DNA of 64,000 nt, from NCBI GenBank assembly GCA_021770615.1, contig JAETQR010000003.1, forward strand, positions 1 through 64,000, given 5' to 3'. This stretch comes from Lachnospiraceae bacterium (GTDB lineage: Bacteria; Bacillota_A; Clostridia; Lachnospirales; Lachnospiraceae). This document shows, one piece after another, positions 46,863-55,764 of the stretch; position 1 is the first letter of the stretch, and each line of letters starts with the position of its first letter. The position numbers were made by a program, and so were the translations under genes. The notes under the pieces are model-generated. The model had not been told where the DNA came from. It ran no database searches and worked only from the letters and a program-made list of their open reading frames with translations.

Positions 46863-47762
46863 TTAATACAAGTCTGTTCCGTCACTAAAACAACCTTTAT
46901 TTTCTCCCATATCCGGCAACGCATACTTCTTCCTTTCCGGTATACTCTCCCGCCATCCGAGGAAATATGCAGTAATCCTGCTGATTTCATTTTTTATCCT
47001 GTATTTTAACTGCTTTCCACTCATCGTATAAGTCGAGTACATGATATCATTGGGAAATTTCCTCTCAACATATCTCACAAAAGATGAAAGGATTCCATCC
47101 GGCAATGATCTTTCATACAGGTCTCTTGCACCAAAAAGATGAAGGATCTCATGGGCATAGGTTGATGCACCCTCCGGTTTTTTTTCATACCGGGAAAACA
47201 ACGTCGAACATTCATAAAAATATTTTGTACCATCCTGTATATAATGTACCATCGTAGAACTGAGTCCGGATTTATTTACATGAAAAAGAAAACCAATACT
47301 ATCCGTACCATATTTTTCCCGGATCGCAGTCACATCCACTTGATTTTCGATAAATTTTTTCATTTCCCTATATAACTTCATCTGGCCTTTATTACTGTCT
47401 TTGATCTTGAATTTCGTCTGGTGATCATAACAGATATCTTTATATTTTTTCCGGTCTGCGATGATCGTTACATCCTTCCCATATTTTTTAGCCTGTTTCT
47501 TTATATAGCGGGAAGCACACATTACTTTTTTTGATGCTTCGTTTTTATCTTTTTCACTCCACCGGGTCACGGGATCTTCAATATAAATACTGATCAGAAC
47601 AGACTTTCCCTCAAGAACGCCGGCACTTCCCGTCAGATTCTGCTTCCACTCCGCATCAGAAGAAACTTCTGCCGCCCTTAAAACAGATTCGTTCTTACAC
47701 AGACTGAACACCATTCCCAAAATAAAAACAAGCAGTAAGCCCCATCTTCTTCTTTCCATCAT
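46863..47762 (-). CDS. secreted zinc metalloprotease-like protein
   Basis: A 299-residue protein with a signal peptide (RRRWGLLLVFILGMVFSLC). The mature part has the zincin motif HEILHLFGARDLY (HExxHxxGxxD), so His, His and Asp or His would bind zinc and Glu act as base. I recognise no named family. It is preceded by GAGGG near the start. The substrate could be extracellular protein or peptidoglycan-linked peptide; unknown. Confidence 0.75.
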   Translation of the reverse strand: MMERRRWGLLLVFILGMVFSLCKNESVLRAAEVSSDAEWKQNLTGSAGVLEGKSVLISIYIEDPVTRWSEKDKNEASKKVMCASRYIKKQAKKYGKDVTIIADRKKYKDICYDHQTKFKIKDSNKGQMKLYREMKKFIENQVDVTAIREKYGTDSIGFLFHVNKSGLSSTMVHYIQDGTKYFYECSTLFSRYEKKPEGASTYAHEILHLFGARDLYERSLPDGILSSFVRYVERKFPNDIMYSTYTMSGKQLKYRIKNEISRITAYFLGWRESIPERKKYALPDMGENKGCFSDGTDLY

Positions 47763-47887
47763 ACATCCCTCTTCCCTCTTTGTATTCGTAAAATGAACTC
47801 TGCATTTCTTCTATTTTAACATGCGAAATTCTTTTCAACAACATGTATTTTCCGGTAATTTTTTATTAATTAAAATGCAAAAAAAAC

Positions 47888-47916
47888 TTGAAAATATGCA
47901 ACGATGTGTTTATAAT
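47888..47916 (+). promoter_or_regulatory. sigma-A promoter of the aspartate aminotransferase gene
   Basis: TTGAAA (47888-47893), 17 bases, TATAAT (47911-47916). It lies inside the longest open frame, which confirms the later start codon at 47965. Confidence 0.85.
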
Positions 47917-47964
47917 AGTAAAGTTGAGAGAAATAAACGGTTGCTTACACAGAGGAGGTCAGTC

Positions 47965-49251
47965 ATGGATAGTTACAGACAACGAAGCAGGGAAGAATTA
48001 TTAAAACTAAAAACAGAATTAGAAGCCAGCTATGAAGAAAAAAAATCATTAAATCTCCAACTCGATATGTCGAGAGGAAAACCAAGTACCGCACAGCTCA
48101 GTGTTTCACAGGGGATTTTAGATACACTTTCTTCAAATTCAGAGCTCACAGCCAGTGACGGCACGGATTGCCGGAACTACGGAGGACTCGATGGCATCCC
48201 TGAAGCCAAAGAATTGATGGCCGAAATGATGGGAACTACCCCTGATCATATCGTTATATATGGAAATGCCAGTCTCACGATCATGTACGATTCGATTTCA
48301 AGATCCTATACCCACGGTGTTCTCGGAAGTACTCCCTGGTGCAAACTGGACACTGTCAAATTTTTATGCCCCGTGCCGGGATACGACAGGCATTTTGCAA
48401 TCACAGAACGGTTTGGCATTGAAATGATCAACATCCCTATGACAGATGACGGCCCGGATATGGATCTGGTCGAGAACCTCGTAGAAAATGATTCCGCCAT
48501 TAAAGGGATCTGGTGCGTTCCAAAGTATTCAAATCCACAGGGAATCTGCTATAGCGACGAAACAGTAAGACGGTTTGCCAGTCTGAAACCTGCGGCAGAG
48601 GATTTCCGTATTTACTGGGACAACGCTTATGCGATCCATCACCTCTATGAAGATAAACAAATAGAAATTCTGGATATTATCAGCGAATGCGAAAAAGCAG
48701 GCAAGCCAGATATGGTATATGAATTTGCTTCCACCTCTAAAGTCAGCTTTTCCGGCAGCGGTGTCGCTGCACTCGCTGCCTCTCAGGCGAATATTGACGA
48801 TATCAAAAAACAACTTACGGTACAGACCATTGGCTATGACAAGATCAACCAGCTTCGTCATGCAAGGTTCTTTAAAGATTTAAATGGATTAAAAGCTCAC
48901 ATGAGAAAACATGCAAATGCAATGCGTCCTAAATTTGAAGCAGTTCTCGATATTTTTGAAAAAGAACTGGCCGGAGCCGAAATCGGTACCTGGAAAAAGC
49001 CTCTCGGCGGCTACTTCATTTCCTTTGATGCCATGGAGGGGTGCGCCAAAAAGATCGTGGCAAAATGTAAAGAGGCCGGTGTAACCCTGACAAGCGCCGG
49101 AGCCACCTTCCCTTACGGAAAGGACCCGAAAGACAGCAATATCCGTATCGCACCATCCTTCCCAACACCGGAGGAAATGGCAGAGGCAACCGAATTATTT
49201 GTACTCTGTGTCAAACTGGTAAGCATTGATAAATTGCTGGAAGAGAAATGA
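47965..49251 (+). CDS. aspartate aminotransferase, Corynebacterium AspT-like (class Ic)
   Basis: A 428-residue PLP enzyme interconverting aspartate and oxaloacetate with glutamate/2-oxoglutarate. Motifs LQLDMSRGKPS, DCRNYGGLDGI, CPVPGYDRHFAITERFG and FASTSKVSFSGSG (PLP Lys) follow the C. glutamicum-type enzyme. The start at 47965 has GAGGAGG upstream and a consensus promoter about 50 bases before. It is monocistronic, with a terminator after it. Confidence 0.92.
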   Translation: MDSYRQRSREELLKLKTELEASYEEKKSLNLQLDMSRGKPSTAQLSVSQGILDTLSSNSELTASDGTDCRNYGGLDGIPEAKELMAEMMGTTPDHIVIYGNASLTIMYDSISRSYTHGVLGSTPWCKLDTVKFLCPVPGYDRHFAITERFGIEMINIPMTDDGPDMDLVENLVENDSAIKGIWCVPKYSNPQGICYSDETVRRFASLKPAAEDFRIYWDNAYAIHHLYEDKQIEILDIISECEKAGKPDMVYEFASTSKVSFSGSGVAALAASQANIDDIKKQLTVQTIGYDKINQLRHARFFKDLNGLKAHMRKHANAMRPKFEAVLDIFEKELAGAEIGTWKKPLGGYFISFDAMEGCAKKIVAKCKEAGVTLTSAGATFPYGKDPKDSNIRIAPSFPTPEEMAEATELFVLCVKLVSIDKLLEEK

Positions 49252-49276
49252 TAAAAGAAAGAAAACACCACAAAGT

Positions 49277-49311
49277 CAGCCCCCTGTGAAAATTCACAGA
49301 GGGCTGTTTTT
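49277..49311 (+). terminator. intrinsic terminator of the aminotransferase gene
   Basis: CAGCCCCCTGTGAA and TTCACAGAGGGCTG pair (one mismatch) around AA, followed by five T. Confidence 0.9.
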
Positions 49312-49360
49312 ATGGAATCGTTTCTTAATGCTATTTTGTCTTTCTGCTTACCTATTTCCT

Positions 49361-49391
49361 CCCAAAAAAGGCTGCCATTTTACTGGCAGCC
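49361..49391 (-). terminator. intrinsic terminator of the DUF6465 gene
   Basis: On the minus strand GGCTGCC pairs with GGCAGCC around an 8-base loop, followed by TTTTTT, about 60 bases past the stop of the DUF6465 gene. Confidence 0.85.
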
Positions 49392-49452
49392 CTGATCATT
49401 TATCTCTGTAAAATCTATCTATATTTATACGAATCAGACAGAACATGCGAAA

Positions 49453-49965
49453 TCAAAAATCAATTTCACCTGTAATACAATCTTTTTCCTCATTAATCAC
49501 ATAATATGCTTTCGAATCTTCCGGCTTAACATAAATATTAAGCGTCTTGAGAGATGTCTCTCTTTTTCCCTGCTCCTTCCACATATCTTTAATACGGTTA
49601 ACAAGATCCGTATAAGCCACTTCTTTTCCACCATACTGAACATAAAGCTCTACTGTTCTTTCAGAAGCAGGCTTCGGTCCTCTCTTTGCCCCCCTCTTAG
49701 CCGCTGGTTTTCTTGTCGTTTTCTTCGCCGCTGTCGTCTTTGCAGATGCTTTCTTTGGCGTCTCCTCTTTTTTTACCTCCGGCTTTTTCGTCTCTGTTTC
49801 CTGCTTTGCCGGTACAGGCTTTACTTCCTCTTTTTTTACTTCAGTTTTTGCAGAAATAGGAGCCGTCGTTGTCTCAGCTTTTTTTATGTCTGACTTTGGT
49901 GTATTATTTTTAGCTGTAACTGTCTGATCTGTTTTTTTTGTTGCGTTTGTTTTACCCACTGCCAT
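49453..49965 (-). CDS. DUF6465 family protein
   Basis: A 170-residue protein. The first ~105 residues are a disordered Lys/Ala/Pro/Glu-rich stretch; the C-terminal 65 (VELYVQYGGKEVAYTDLV, LNIYVKPEDSKAYYVIN) form the DUF6465 domain seen in Lachnospiraceae. Function unknown; the basic tail and small domain would suit nucleic-acid or envelope binding. It is divergent from the 86-residue acidic membrane protein, with about 220 A/T-rich bases between them. Confidence 0.8.
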   Translation of the reverse strand: MAVGKTNATKKTDQTVTAKNNTPKSDIKKAETTTAPISAKTEVKKEEVKPVPAKQETETKKPEVKKEETPKKASAKTTAAKKTTRKPAAKRGAKRGPKPASERTVELYVQYGGKEVAYTDLVNRIKDMWKEQGKRETSLKTLNIYVKPEDSKAYYVINEEKDCITGEIDF

Positions 49966-50188
49966 AATAATTATCCTCCATCTATTATATTAACTTTACT
50001 TCATAAATATATTACACCCTTTATAAAAATTTTACAATTATAATTTTCAACAAATTTTATATATAATTAATATATTAAATTATCAGATTTGTATAAAACC
50101 CTTTACTTTTTCTAAACTTTACATTAAAATATGTATATAAATTATCCGAGATGCCACAATAAGCATACGGACAGAAAGGAAGATGATT

Positions 50189-50449
50189 ATGAAAAAGTTT
50201 ATTAAATTTCTTCTGGGGGCAGGAGCTGTGGTCGCCGCACTGGGAGGTATCCTGTATTTTCTAAAAAATGTTCTGATGAAAGATTATCTGGACGACTACG
50301 ACGACGATGATTTTGACAATGACCTTTATGACGAAGAAGAGTCCGAAGACGATAGAGATTATGTGACGATAACAGTTCCGGATAAAGATTCCGATGAATC
50401 CGACGAAATCCAGGAAGACGATCTGTCTGCCTTTGATACGGAAGAATAA
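50189..50449 (+). CDS. small membrane-anchored acidic protein
   Basis: An 86-residue protein with an N-terminal membrane helix (FIKFLLGAGAVVAALGGILYFL, about 3-25) and a strongly acidic cytoplasmic or external tail (many Asp/Glu, YDDDDFDNDLYDEEE). I use ATG 50189 (AGGAAG about 7 bases away) rather than 50183. No family recognised. It is divergent from the DUF6465 gene and ends in a 14-base sequence repeated 102 bases later. Confidence 0.7.
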   Translation: MKKFIKFLLGAGAVVAALGGILYFLKNVLMKDYLDDYDDDDFDNDLYDEEESEDDRDYVTITVPDKDSDESDEIQEDDLSAFDTEE

Positions 50450-50560
50450 AAGGTGCGATTGAAAATCGCGCACCAAGGAACTGAAGTTCCTCTTAAGTTT
50501 GCCTACGGCAAACTTAGCTCCGCATATGTGGGATTTTTCCGATCAGAATAAAAGGTGCGG
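50444..50560. repeat. direct repeat and three small hairpins
   Basis: GAATAAAAGGTGCG occurs at 50444-50457 and 50546-50559; the first copy holds the stop of the acidic-protein gene. Between them are hairpins GGTGCG/CGCACC, AGGAAC/GTTCCT and AAGTTTGCC/GGCAAACTT in series. This may be a terminator plus remnant of a duplication, or a small structured RNA. Confidence 0.5.
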
Positions 50561-50583
50561 CTGAAAACTTTCGATATTCATAC

Positions 50584-50620
50584 AAATGGAGGACCGATTT
50601 ACAAACCGGCTCCTCCATTT
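50584..50620 (-). terminator. intrinsic terminator of pfkA
   Basis: AAATGGAGGA pairs with TCCTCCATTT, extended by CCG/CGG with a bulge, about 26 bases past the pfkA stop. Confidence 0.8.
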
Positions 50621-50645
50621 TACTTCTATTTTCTTTTCTGCTAAA

Positions 50646-51623
50646 CTATCTGGAAAGCCTCATCGTCAAACTGAATAAATGTGCATCAATATCTTTTGTC
50701 ATGTGAAGCGCTTCATCAATATCAAAATCACAAAAATGACCATCGCGGTATGCCACTACCCGGTTCGTCTTCCCCTCTAAAAGAAGGTCTACCGCCTTGG
50801 CTCCCATAGCAGATGCATACACGCGGTCACGACAGGTTGGGTTCCCCCCACGCTGGATATGACCGATGACCGTCGCACGGGTTTCAATTCCCGTCGCCGC
50901 CTCAATCCTCTCTGCCATACCATAAGAATCTCCAATTCCCTCTGCATTTACAATGATATGATGTTTCTTTCCGATCCTTCTCTTTGCCCGGATCTTCTCG
51001 ATGATCTTCTTCTCATCATTATCATACCGCTCCGGAATCAGAACATATTCCGAACCATTGCTGATGCCGCACCACAGTGCGATGTGTCCTGCCGTACGTC
51101 CCATTACTTCTATGATACTGCATCTTTCATGAGAAGCAGACGTATCCCGGACCTTATCGATTGCTTCCATCGCTGTATTACAGGCCGTATCAAATCCAAT
51201 CGTATATTCCGTACAGGAAATATCAAGATCAATCGTCCCCGGAACACCAATCGTATTGATGCCGTTTTCGGAAAGCTTCTGGGCGCCACGGAATGAACCG
51301 TCACCACCGATCACCACAATCCCATCGATTCCGTGTTTGCGGCAGATGTCTGCTGCCTTTTTCTGTCCTTCCGGCGTCGTCATTTCCTTACAACGTGATG
51401 TATAGAGGATCGTACCACCCTTCTGCACGATGTCCGAAACACTCATCGTCGCCATATCTATAATATCCTCTTCAAGAAGCCCTGCATACCCACGACAGAT
51501 CCCCTTTACCTCTACCCCGCTTGAAATTCCGGAACGCACTACCGCACGTATCGCTGCGTTCATTCCCGGCGCATCCCCGCCACTTGTCAATACTCCTATT
51601 GTTTTCACTGACGTCTCTGACAT
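50646..51623 (-). CDS. pfkA: 6-phosphofructokinase
   Basis: A 325-residue enzyme phosphorylating fructose 6-phosphate in glycolysis. GGDAPGMNAAIRAVVR, IGGDGSFRGAQ and GTIDLDI...GFDTA are diagnostic; RGGNPTCRDRVYA is in the effector region. The Gly in GGDG favours ATP as donor. The start at 51623 follows GAGGATAATT. It lies 220 bases from dnaE in the same direction, with a hairpin in the leader. Confidence 0.96.
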   Translation of the reverse strand: MSETSVKTIGVLTSGGDAPGMNAAIRAVVRSGISSGVEVKGICRGYAGLLEEDIIDMATMSVSDIVQKGGTILYTSRCKEMTTPEGQKKAADICRKHGIDGIVVIGGDGSFRGAQKLSENGINTIGVPGTIDLDISCTEYTIGFDTACNTAMEAIDKVRDTSASHERCSIIEVMGRTAGHIALWCGISNGSEYVLIPERYDNDEKKIIEKIRAKRRIGKKHHIIVNAEGIGDSYGMAERIEAATGIETRATVIGHIQRGGNPTCRDRVYASAMGAKAVDLLLEGKTNRVVAYRDGHFCDFDIDEALHMTKDIDAHLFSLTMRLSR

Positions 51624-51843
51624 AATTATCCTCATTTCTGCGTTGCTTTCTACGAATAAAAAGAACCAAAGTTCTTATAATGTTTGTGGCAGGCAACGCG
51701 CAGACACAAACTTATCGAATGAAAAATTTATTTTTCACTCTTCCTACATTCGCACACACTTTTTATACAAAAGACAAACGTTTTTTCCTGCGTCCGAAAT
51801 CGTTTTCGCATATTATGTAGCATACATATTTATTGTACGACAT
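51624..51843. other. pfkA leader region
   Basis: An A/T-rich stretch with GTTTGTG/CACAAAC and AAGAAC/GTTCTT inverted repeats on the minus strand, the second about 20 bases before the pfkA ribosome site. I could not define a good promoter; no gene is apparent. Confidence 0.4.
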
Positions 51844-54800
51844 TTACAGACTTTTTTCAATACTCATTTGCACCACTTTTACATTGTCGTGCCCAAAACA
51901 GTCATACAATTTCTGTAAAAGTTCAGTACAGGCATATGTCATCCTGCTGTTGGGAAGCTGCTTTTTCGCCCGGTCTTCGGATAGGTAAATGATCACCGTA
52001 TCCTGTCCATCAAATTGGCTGAGTATCTCAAATAACTGCCCTTCCTTTTCACGGTACTCCTGCCTTGTTCTGCACTGGATCCAAAGCTGTTTCGGAACAT
52101 CATCAAAAGGTACGATTTTCTGGCAGATCATTTTCGCCGGCTTATCTTCTTCTACCGTTACACGCCCTTTTATAAATACCTTCCGGTCCTCTTCGAGAAT
52201 ACTCCGGTAACGCTCGTAATCTTTCGGAAACACAATGACCTCCACTGTTCCCCTCAGATCCTCCAGCGTGACAAATGCCATGACGCTGTTTGTGCGGGTC
52301 GTTTTCACAACCTTGTCCACGATCATCCCGCCGATGACGGCATTTTCATTATCTCTCACCCGGGGAACCTCTTCTCCGTCTGCCACATTAAATTCCGCTG
52401 TATTTCTCGTAATATTTTTTTCCATGATATCCACATAATCCTCCAGCGGATGTCCGCTGATATACACGCCGAGCACTTCTTTCTCAAATCCAAGGATCAT
52501 CTCTTTATCATACTCGCCCACATCGGGAAGTTTTGTCTCCAGTTCCTCTCTCTCTGCATCATCTGCAAAATCAATCAGGGACATCTGACCGGTAAGCGTA
52601 ACCTTTTTCTCCTGGCTGATCCCATCGAGGATCCCCGCATAGGCACTCATCTTCTGCTTCCTCGTTCCCTCCAGACTATCCAGTGCCCCCGCCTTGATAA
52701 AGCTCTCAAGCGCTCTTTTATTGACAGCTTTTCCGGAGAGCCTCATGCACAGATCTTTCAAAGAAGTAAATTTCCCTCCCGCCGTTCTCTCTTCCACGAT
52801 CTCCTCGATGACCGGCCTTCCCACACTTTTGATCGCCGCCAGGCCATACATGATCCCATCTTCGGAAGGTGTGAATCCGGCCCCTCCTTCATTGATGTCA
52901 GGGGGAAGGATTTCAATCCCCATCTGACGGCACGACAGCGTATACTCCGTGATCTTCCCGGTATTTTCCATGACTGACGTCAAAAGAGCGGCCATAAATT
53001 CCTTTGGATAATAATATTTCAGATATGCTGTCTGGTAAGAGACGACCGCATAGGCGGCGGCATGGGATTTATTAAATGCATATTTCGCAAAATCTGTCAT
53101 GTCATCATAGATCTTTCTCGCCACAGCTTCCGGAATGCCCCGGTGGATACACCCGTCTACCCCTTCCTCTTCATTTCCATAGATAAAATTATTTTTCTCC
53201 TTCTCCATGACCGATGCCTTTTTCTTTGACATCGCTCTCCGGACAAGGTCGCTTCTCCCATAACTGTATCCGGCCAGTTCCCGCACGATCTGCATGACCT
53301 GCTCCTGATAGACGATACATCCGTAGGTCGGCGACAGAATGGGTTCGAGCTCCGGGCAGTCATAGACGATATTGTTCCGGTCATTCTTTCCGGCGATATA
53401 TTTCGGGATAAAATCCATCGGGCCCGGGCGGTATAAGGAAATTCCGGCTATGATATCTTCCAGCGACTCCGGTTTCAATTCCTTCATAAAGCTCTTCATG
53501 CCGGCGCTCTCCAACTGGAATACTCCCTCAGTCTTTCCCGCAGAAATCATCTCAAATACATTCTTATCATCGTAATCGATCTCATCAAGGGACAAGACTC
53601 CCTCCGTTGCATTTTTAATGACCGTAAGGTTCCTGAGTCCCAGGAAATCCATTTTTAAAAGTCCCAGTTCTTCCAATGTGACCATCGTATACTGCGTAGT
53701 GATCGTCCCGTCTGCTGCTCTGGACACCGGTACAAAATCGTCTACCTCGCGGGGGCTGATGACTACCCCGGCCGCATGGATCGACGTGTGCCTCGGAAGT
53801 CCTTCCAGACGCAATGACATATCAATGAGCTTATGTACTTCGTCATCACCCTCATACATTTTTTTCAGTTCCGGGTTCATAGTAAGCGCCCTGCTGATCG
53901 TAATACCAAGTTCCATCGGCACTGCTTTTGCCACGCTGTCTACGAACGCATACGGCATATCGAGAACACGCCCGACATCACGAATGACCATACGGGCTGC
54001 CATCGTTCCAAATGTCACGATCTGCACGACCCGGTCTTTGCCATATTTCTCTGTCACATAATCGATAACCTCCTGCCGCCTCTCGACACAAAAGTCAATA
54101 TCAATATCCGGCATCGTGACACGCTCGGGATTTAAGAAACGCTCAAAAAGCAGATTGTATTTGATCGGGTCGATGATATCGGTAATTTCCAACACATAAG
54201 CAACGATACTTCCCGCTGCGGATCCCCTTCCCGGTCCGACCGGAATATCATGATCTTTGGCGTATTTAATAAAATCCCATACGATCAGGAAATAATCCAC
54301 AAACCCCATACTCACGATCGTATCGATCTCATATTCCAGCCGTCTCCTCAATTCGTCCATATCATATCCGGAAGATGCATACCGTTTTTCCAGACCGTCC
54401 GCACACAGTTTCCTCAAATACTCTTCCGCACCATATCCCTCCGGCACATCAAACTTGGGGAGCTTATAATTTCCAAACTCGATCTCTACGTTACATCTCT
54501 CGGCGATCTTATGTGTATTTGCAATCGCCTCCGGCGCATAAGGAAAAAGCTCCTCCATCTGTTCCGGAGATTTCAAAAAATATTGTCCGCCATCGTACCG
54601 CATCCGGTTTTCATCGCTGACCTTTTTGCCGGTCTGGATACAGAGCAGGATATCATGCGCCTCCGCATCCGTATCATATATGTAATGGACATCGTTCGTC
54701 GCTACAAGATCGATCCCTGTATCCTCATGCATTCTGAGAAGCCCCTGGTTTACAACCTGCTGCGGCTGAAGTCCATGATCCTGCAGTTCCAGAAAAAAGT

Positions 54801-55308
54801 TCCCCTTACCGAAAATATCCTGCAGCGCAAGCGCTTCTTCTTTGGCCTCCTCATATAGTCCTTTTACCAGTTTCGATGCCACTGCTCCGGCAAGGCATGC
54901 ACTGAGGGCAATGATCCCCTCATGATAGGTACGAAGCACTTCACGATCAACCCTAGGTTTATAATAAAAGCCCTCCGTGAAACCTTTTGAAACGATTTTC
55001 ATTAAATTCTGGTACCCCAGATCATTTTCTGCAAGAAGTACCAGATGATTATAACGCTCATCCCCCTGGCTGTTTTCCCTGTCAAACCGTGACCCCGGAG
55101 CTACATAAACTTCACATCCAATGACCGGCCGGATCCCTGCCTCTTTAGCCGCCCTGTAAAAATCGATCACACCATACATAACTCCATGGTCCGTGATCGC
55201 AATACTGTCCATCCCCAGTTCTTTCGCTCTTGTTACAAGCTCTTTTATTTTACTTGCCCCATCCAGCAGACTATACTCACTGTGGACATGAAGATGTGTA
55301 AAATCCAT
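51844..55308 (-). CDS. dnaE: DNA polymerase III subunit alpha
   Basis: A 1154-residue polymerase. The PHP domain opens DFTHLHVHSEYSLLDGASKI; PDIDIDFCVERR carries the catalytic Asp residues; GPGRGSAAGSIVAYVL and QEQVMQIVRELAGYSYG are conserved; an OB-fold (AVIGGMIVDKVVKTTRTNS) lies near the C-terminus. I start at 55308 (GGGGGA upstream). It is DnaE1-like; whether it or PolC is the main replicase here cannot be told from the window. Confidence 0.97.
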   Translation of the reverse strand: MDFTHLHVHSEYSLLDGASKIKELVTRAKELGMDSIAITDHGVMYGVIDFYRAAKEAGIRPVIGCEVYVAPGSRFDRENSQGDERYNHLVLLAENDLGYQNLMKIVSKGFTEGFYYKPRVDREVLRTYHEGIIALSACLAGAVASKLVKGLYEEAKEEALALQDIFGKGNFFLELQDHGLQPQQVVNQGLLRMHEDTGIDLVATNDVHYIYDTDAEAHDILLCIQTGKKVSDENRMRYDGGQYFLKSPEQMEELFPYAPEAIANTHKIAERCNVEIEFGNYKLPKFDVPEGYGAEEYLRKLCADGLEKRYASSGYDMDELRRRLEYEIDTIVSMGFVDYFLIVWDFIKYAKDHDIPVGPGRGSAAGSIVAYVLEITDIIDPIKYNLLFERFLNPERVTMPDIDIDFCVERRQEVIDYVTEKYGKDRVVQIVTFGTMAARMVIRDVGRVLDMPYAFVDSVAKAVPMELGITISRALTMNPELKKMYEGDDEVHKLIDMSLRLEGLPRHTSIHAAGVVISPREVDDFVPVSRAADGTITTQYTMVTLEELGLLKMDFLGLRNLTVIKNATEGVLSLDEIDYDDKNVFEMISAGKTEGVFQLESAGMKSFMKELKPESLEDIIAGISLYRPGPMDFIPKYIAGKNDRNNIVYDCPELEPILSPTYGCIVYQEQVMQIVRELAGYSYGRSDLVRRAMSKKKASVMEKEKNNFIYGNEEEGVDGCIHRGIPEAVARKIYDDMTDFAKYAFNKSHAAAYAVVSYQTAYLKYYYPKEFMAALLTSVMENTGKITEYTLSCRQMGIEILPPDINEGGAGFTPSEDGIMYGLAAIKSVGRPVIEEIVEERTAGGKFTSLKDLCMRLSGKAVNKRALESFIKAGALDSLEGTRKQKMSAYAGILDGISQEKKVTLTGQMSLIDFADDAEREELETKLPDVGEYDKEMILGFEKEVLGVYISGHPLEDYVDIMEKNITRNTAEFNVADGEEVPRVRDNENAVIGGMIVDKVVKTTRTNSVMAFVTLEDLRGTVEVIVFPKDYERYRSILEEDRKVFIKGRVTVEEDKPAKMICQKIVPFDDVPKQLWIQCRTRQEYREKEGQLFEILSQFDGQDTVIIYLSEDRAKKQLPNSRMTYACTELLQKLYDCFGHDNVKVVQMSIEKSL

Positions 55309-55362
55309 ACTGATCCCCCATTCATAAGGAATTTTCATTCCGTGACATCTGTCTTATAGTAA

Positions 55363-55397
55363 ATACACCTTTCCGTACTGCCAGCGGAAAGGTGTAT
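55363..55397 (-). terminator. terminator between HPr-like gene and dnaE
   Basis: ATACACCTTTCCG pairs perfectly with CGGAAAGGTGTAT (13 bp, 9-base loop), ending the hprK-to-HPr block. Only a short A/T-rich stretch follows. Confidence 0.8.
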
Positions 55398-55426
55398 GTG
55401 GTTATTATAAAAAACTTATTTTTACA

Positions 55427-55678
55427 TTATTTACCAAGCAAGTACTGCTCAATGCTGTCCATCGCATCTTTTTCATCTTCTCCCTCGACCTCTACTCCAA
55501 GACTCTGCCCCGGGACCAGACCAAGCGTCATCATCCCCATAATGCTCTTCGCATTTACCACCTTGCTGTTTTGATGGATACTCACCTTGCTTTGGTACTG
55601 ACTGGCGATCTGCACCAGTTTTGCGATCGGTCTTGCACCGTCATCCGATATATTTACTTCAACATTCTTCTCAATCAT
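55427..55678 (-). CDS. HPr-like protein without phosphocarrier histidine (Crh-like)
   Basis: An 83-residue HPr fold. The region around the PTS active site reads SDDGARPIAKLVQ where HPr has GIHARPA, so His15 is replaced by Gly. The regulatory serine site is intact (AKSIMGMM, Ser46). Crh of B. subtilis likewise lost the histidine (Gln there). The start at 55678 is MIEKNVEVN. It is last in the block hprK-glk-murB-rapZ-whiA-HPr, so it is probably a substrate of the HPr kinase for carbon catabolite control. It should not carry phosphate for PTS sugar uptake. Confidence 0.88.
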   Translation of the reverse strand: MIEKNVEVNISDDGARPIAKLVQIASQYQSKVSIHQNSKVVNAKSIMGMMTLGLVPGQSLGVEVEGEDEKDAMDSIEQYLLGK

Positions 55679-55764
55679 TTTTATCCTCCAAGCTGCCATT
55701 CCTTCCGGATGGCTTATTTTTCCAGATGAATCGTATCAACCCAAACAGAATCTGTATATACTAC

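Noticed and set aside
47821..47964. 48-residue N-terminal extension of the aspartate aminotransferase
   Set aside because: A consensus promoter lies inside it and a strong ribosome site precedes 47965.
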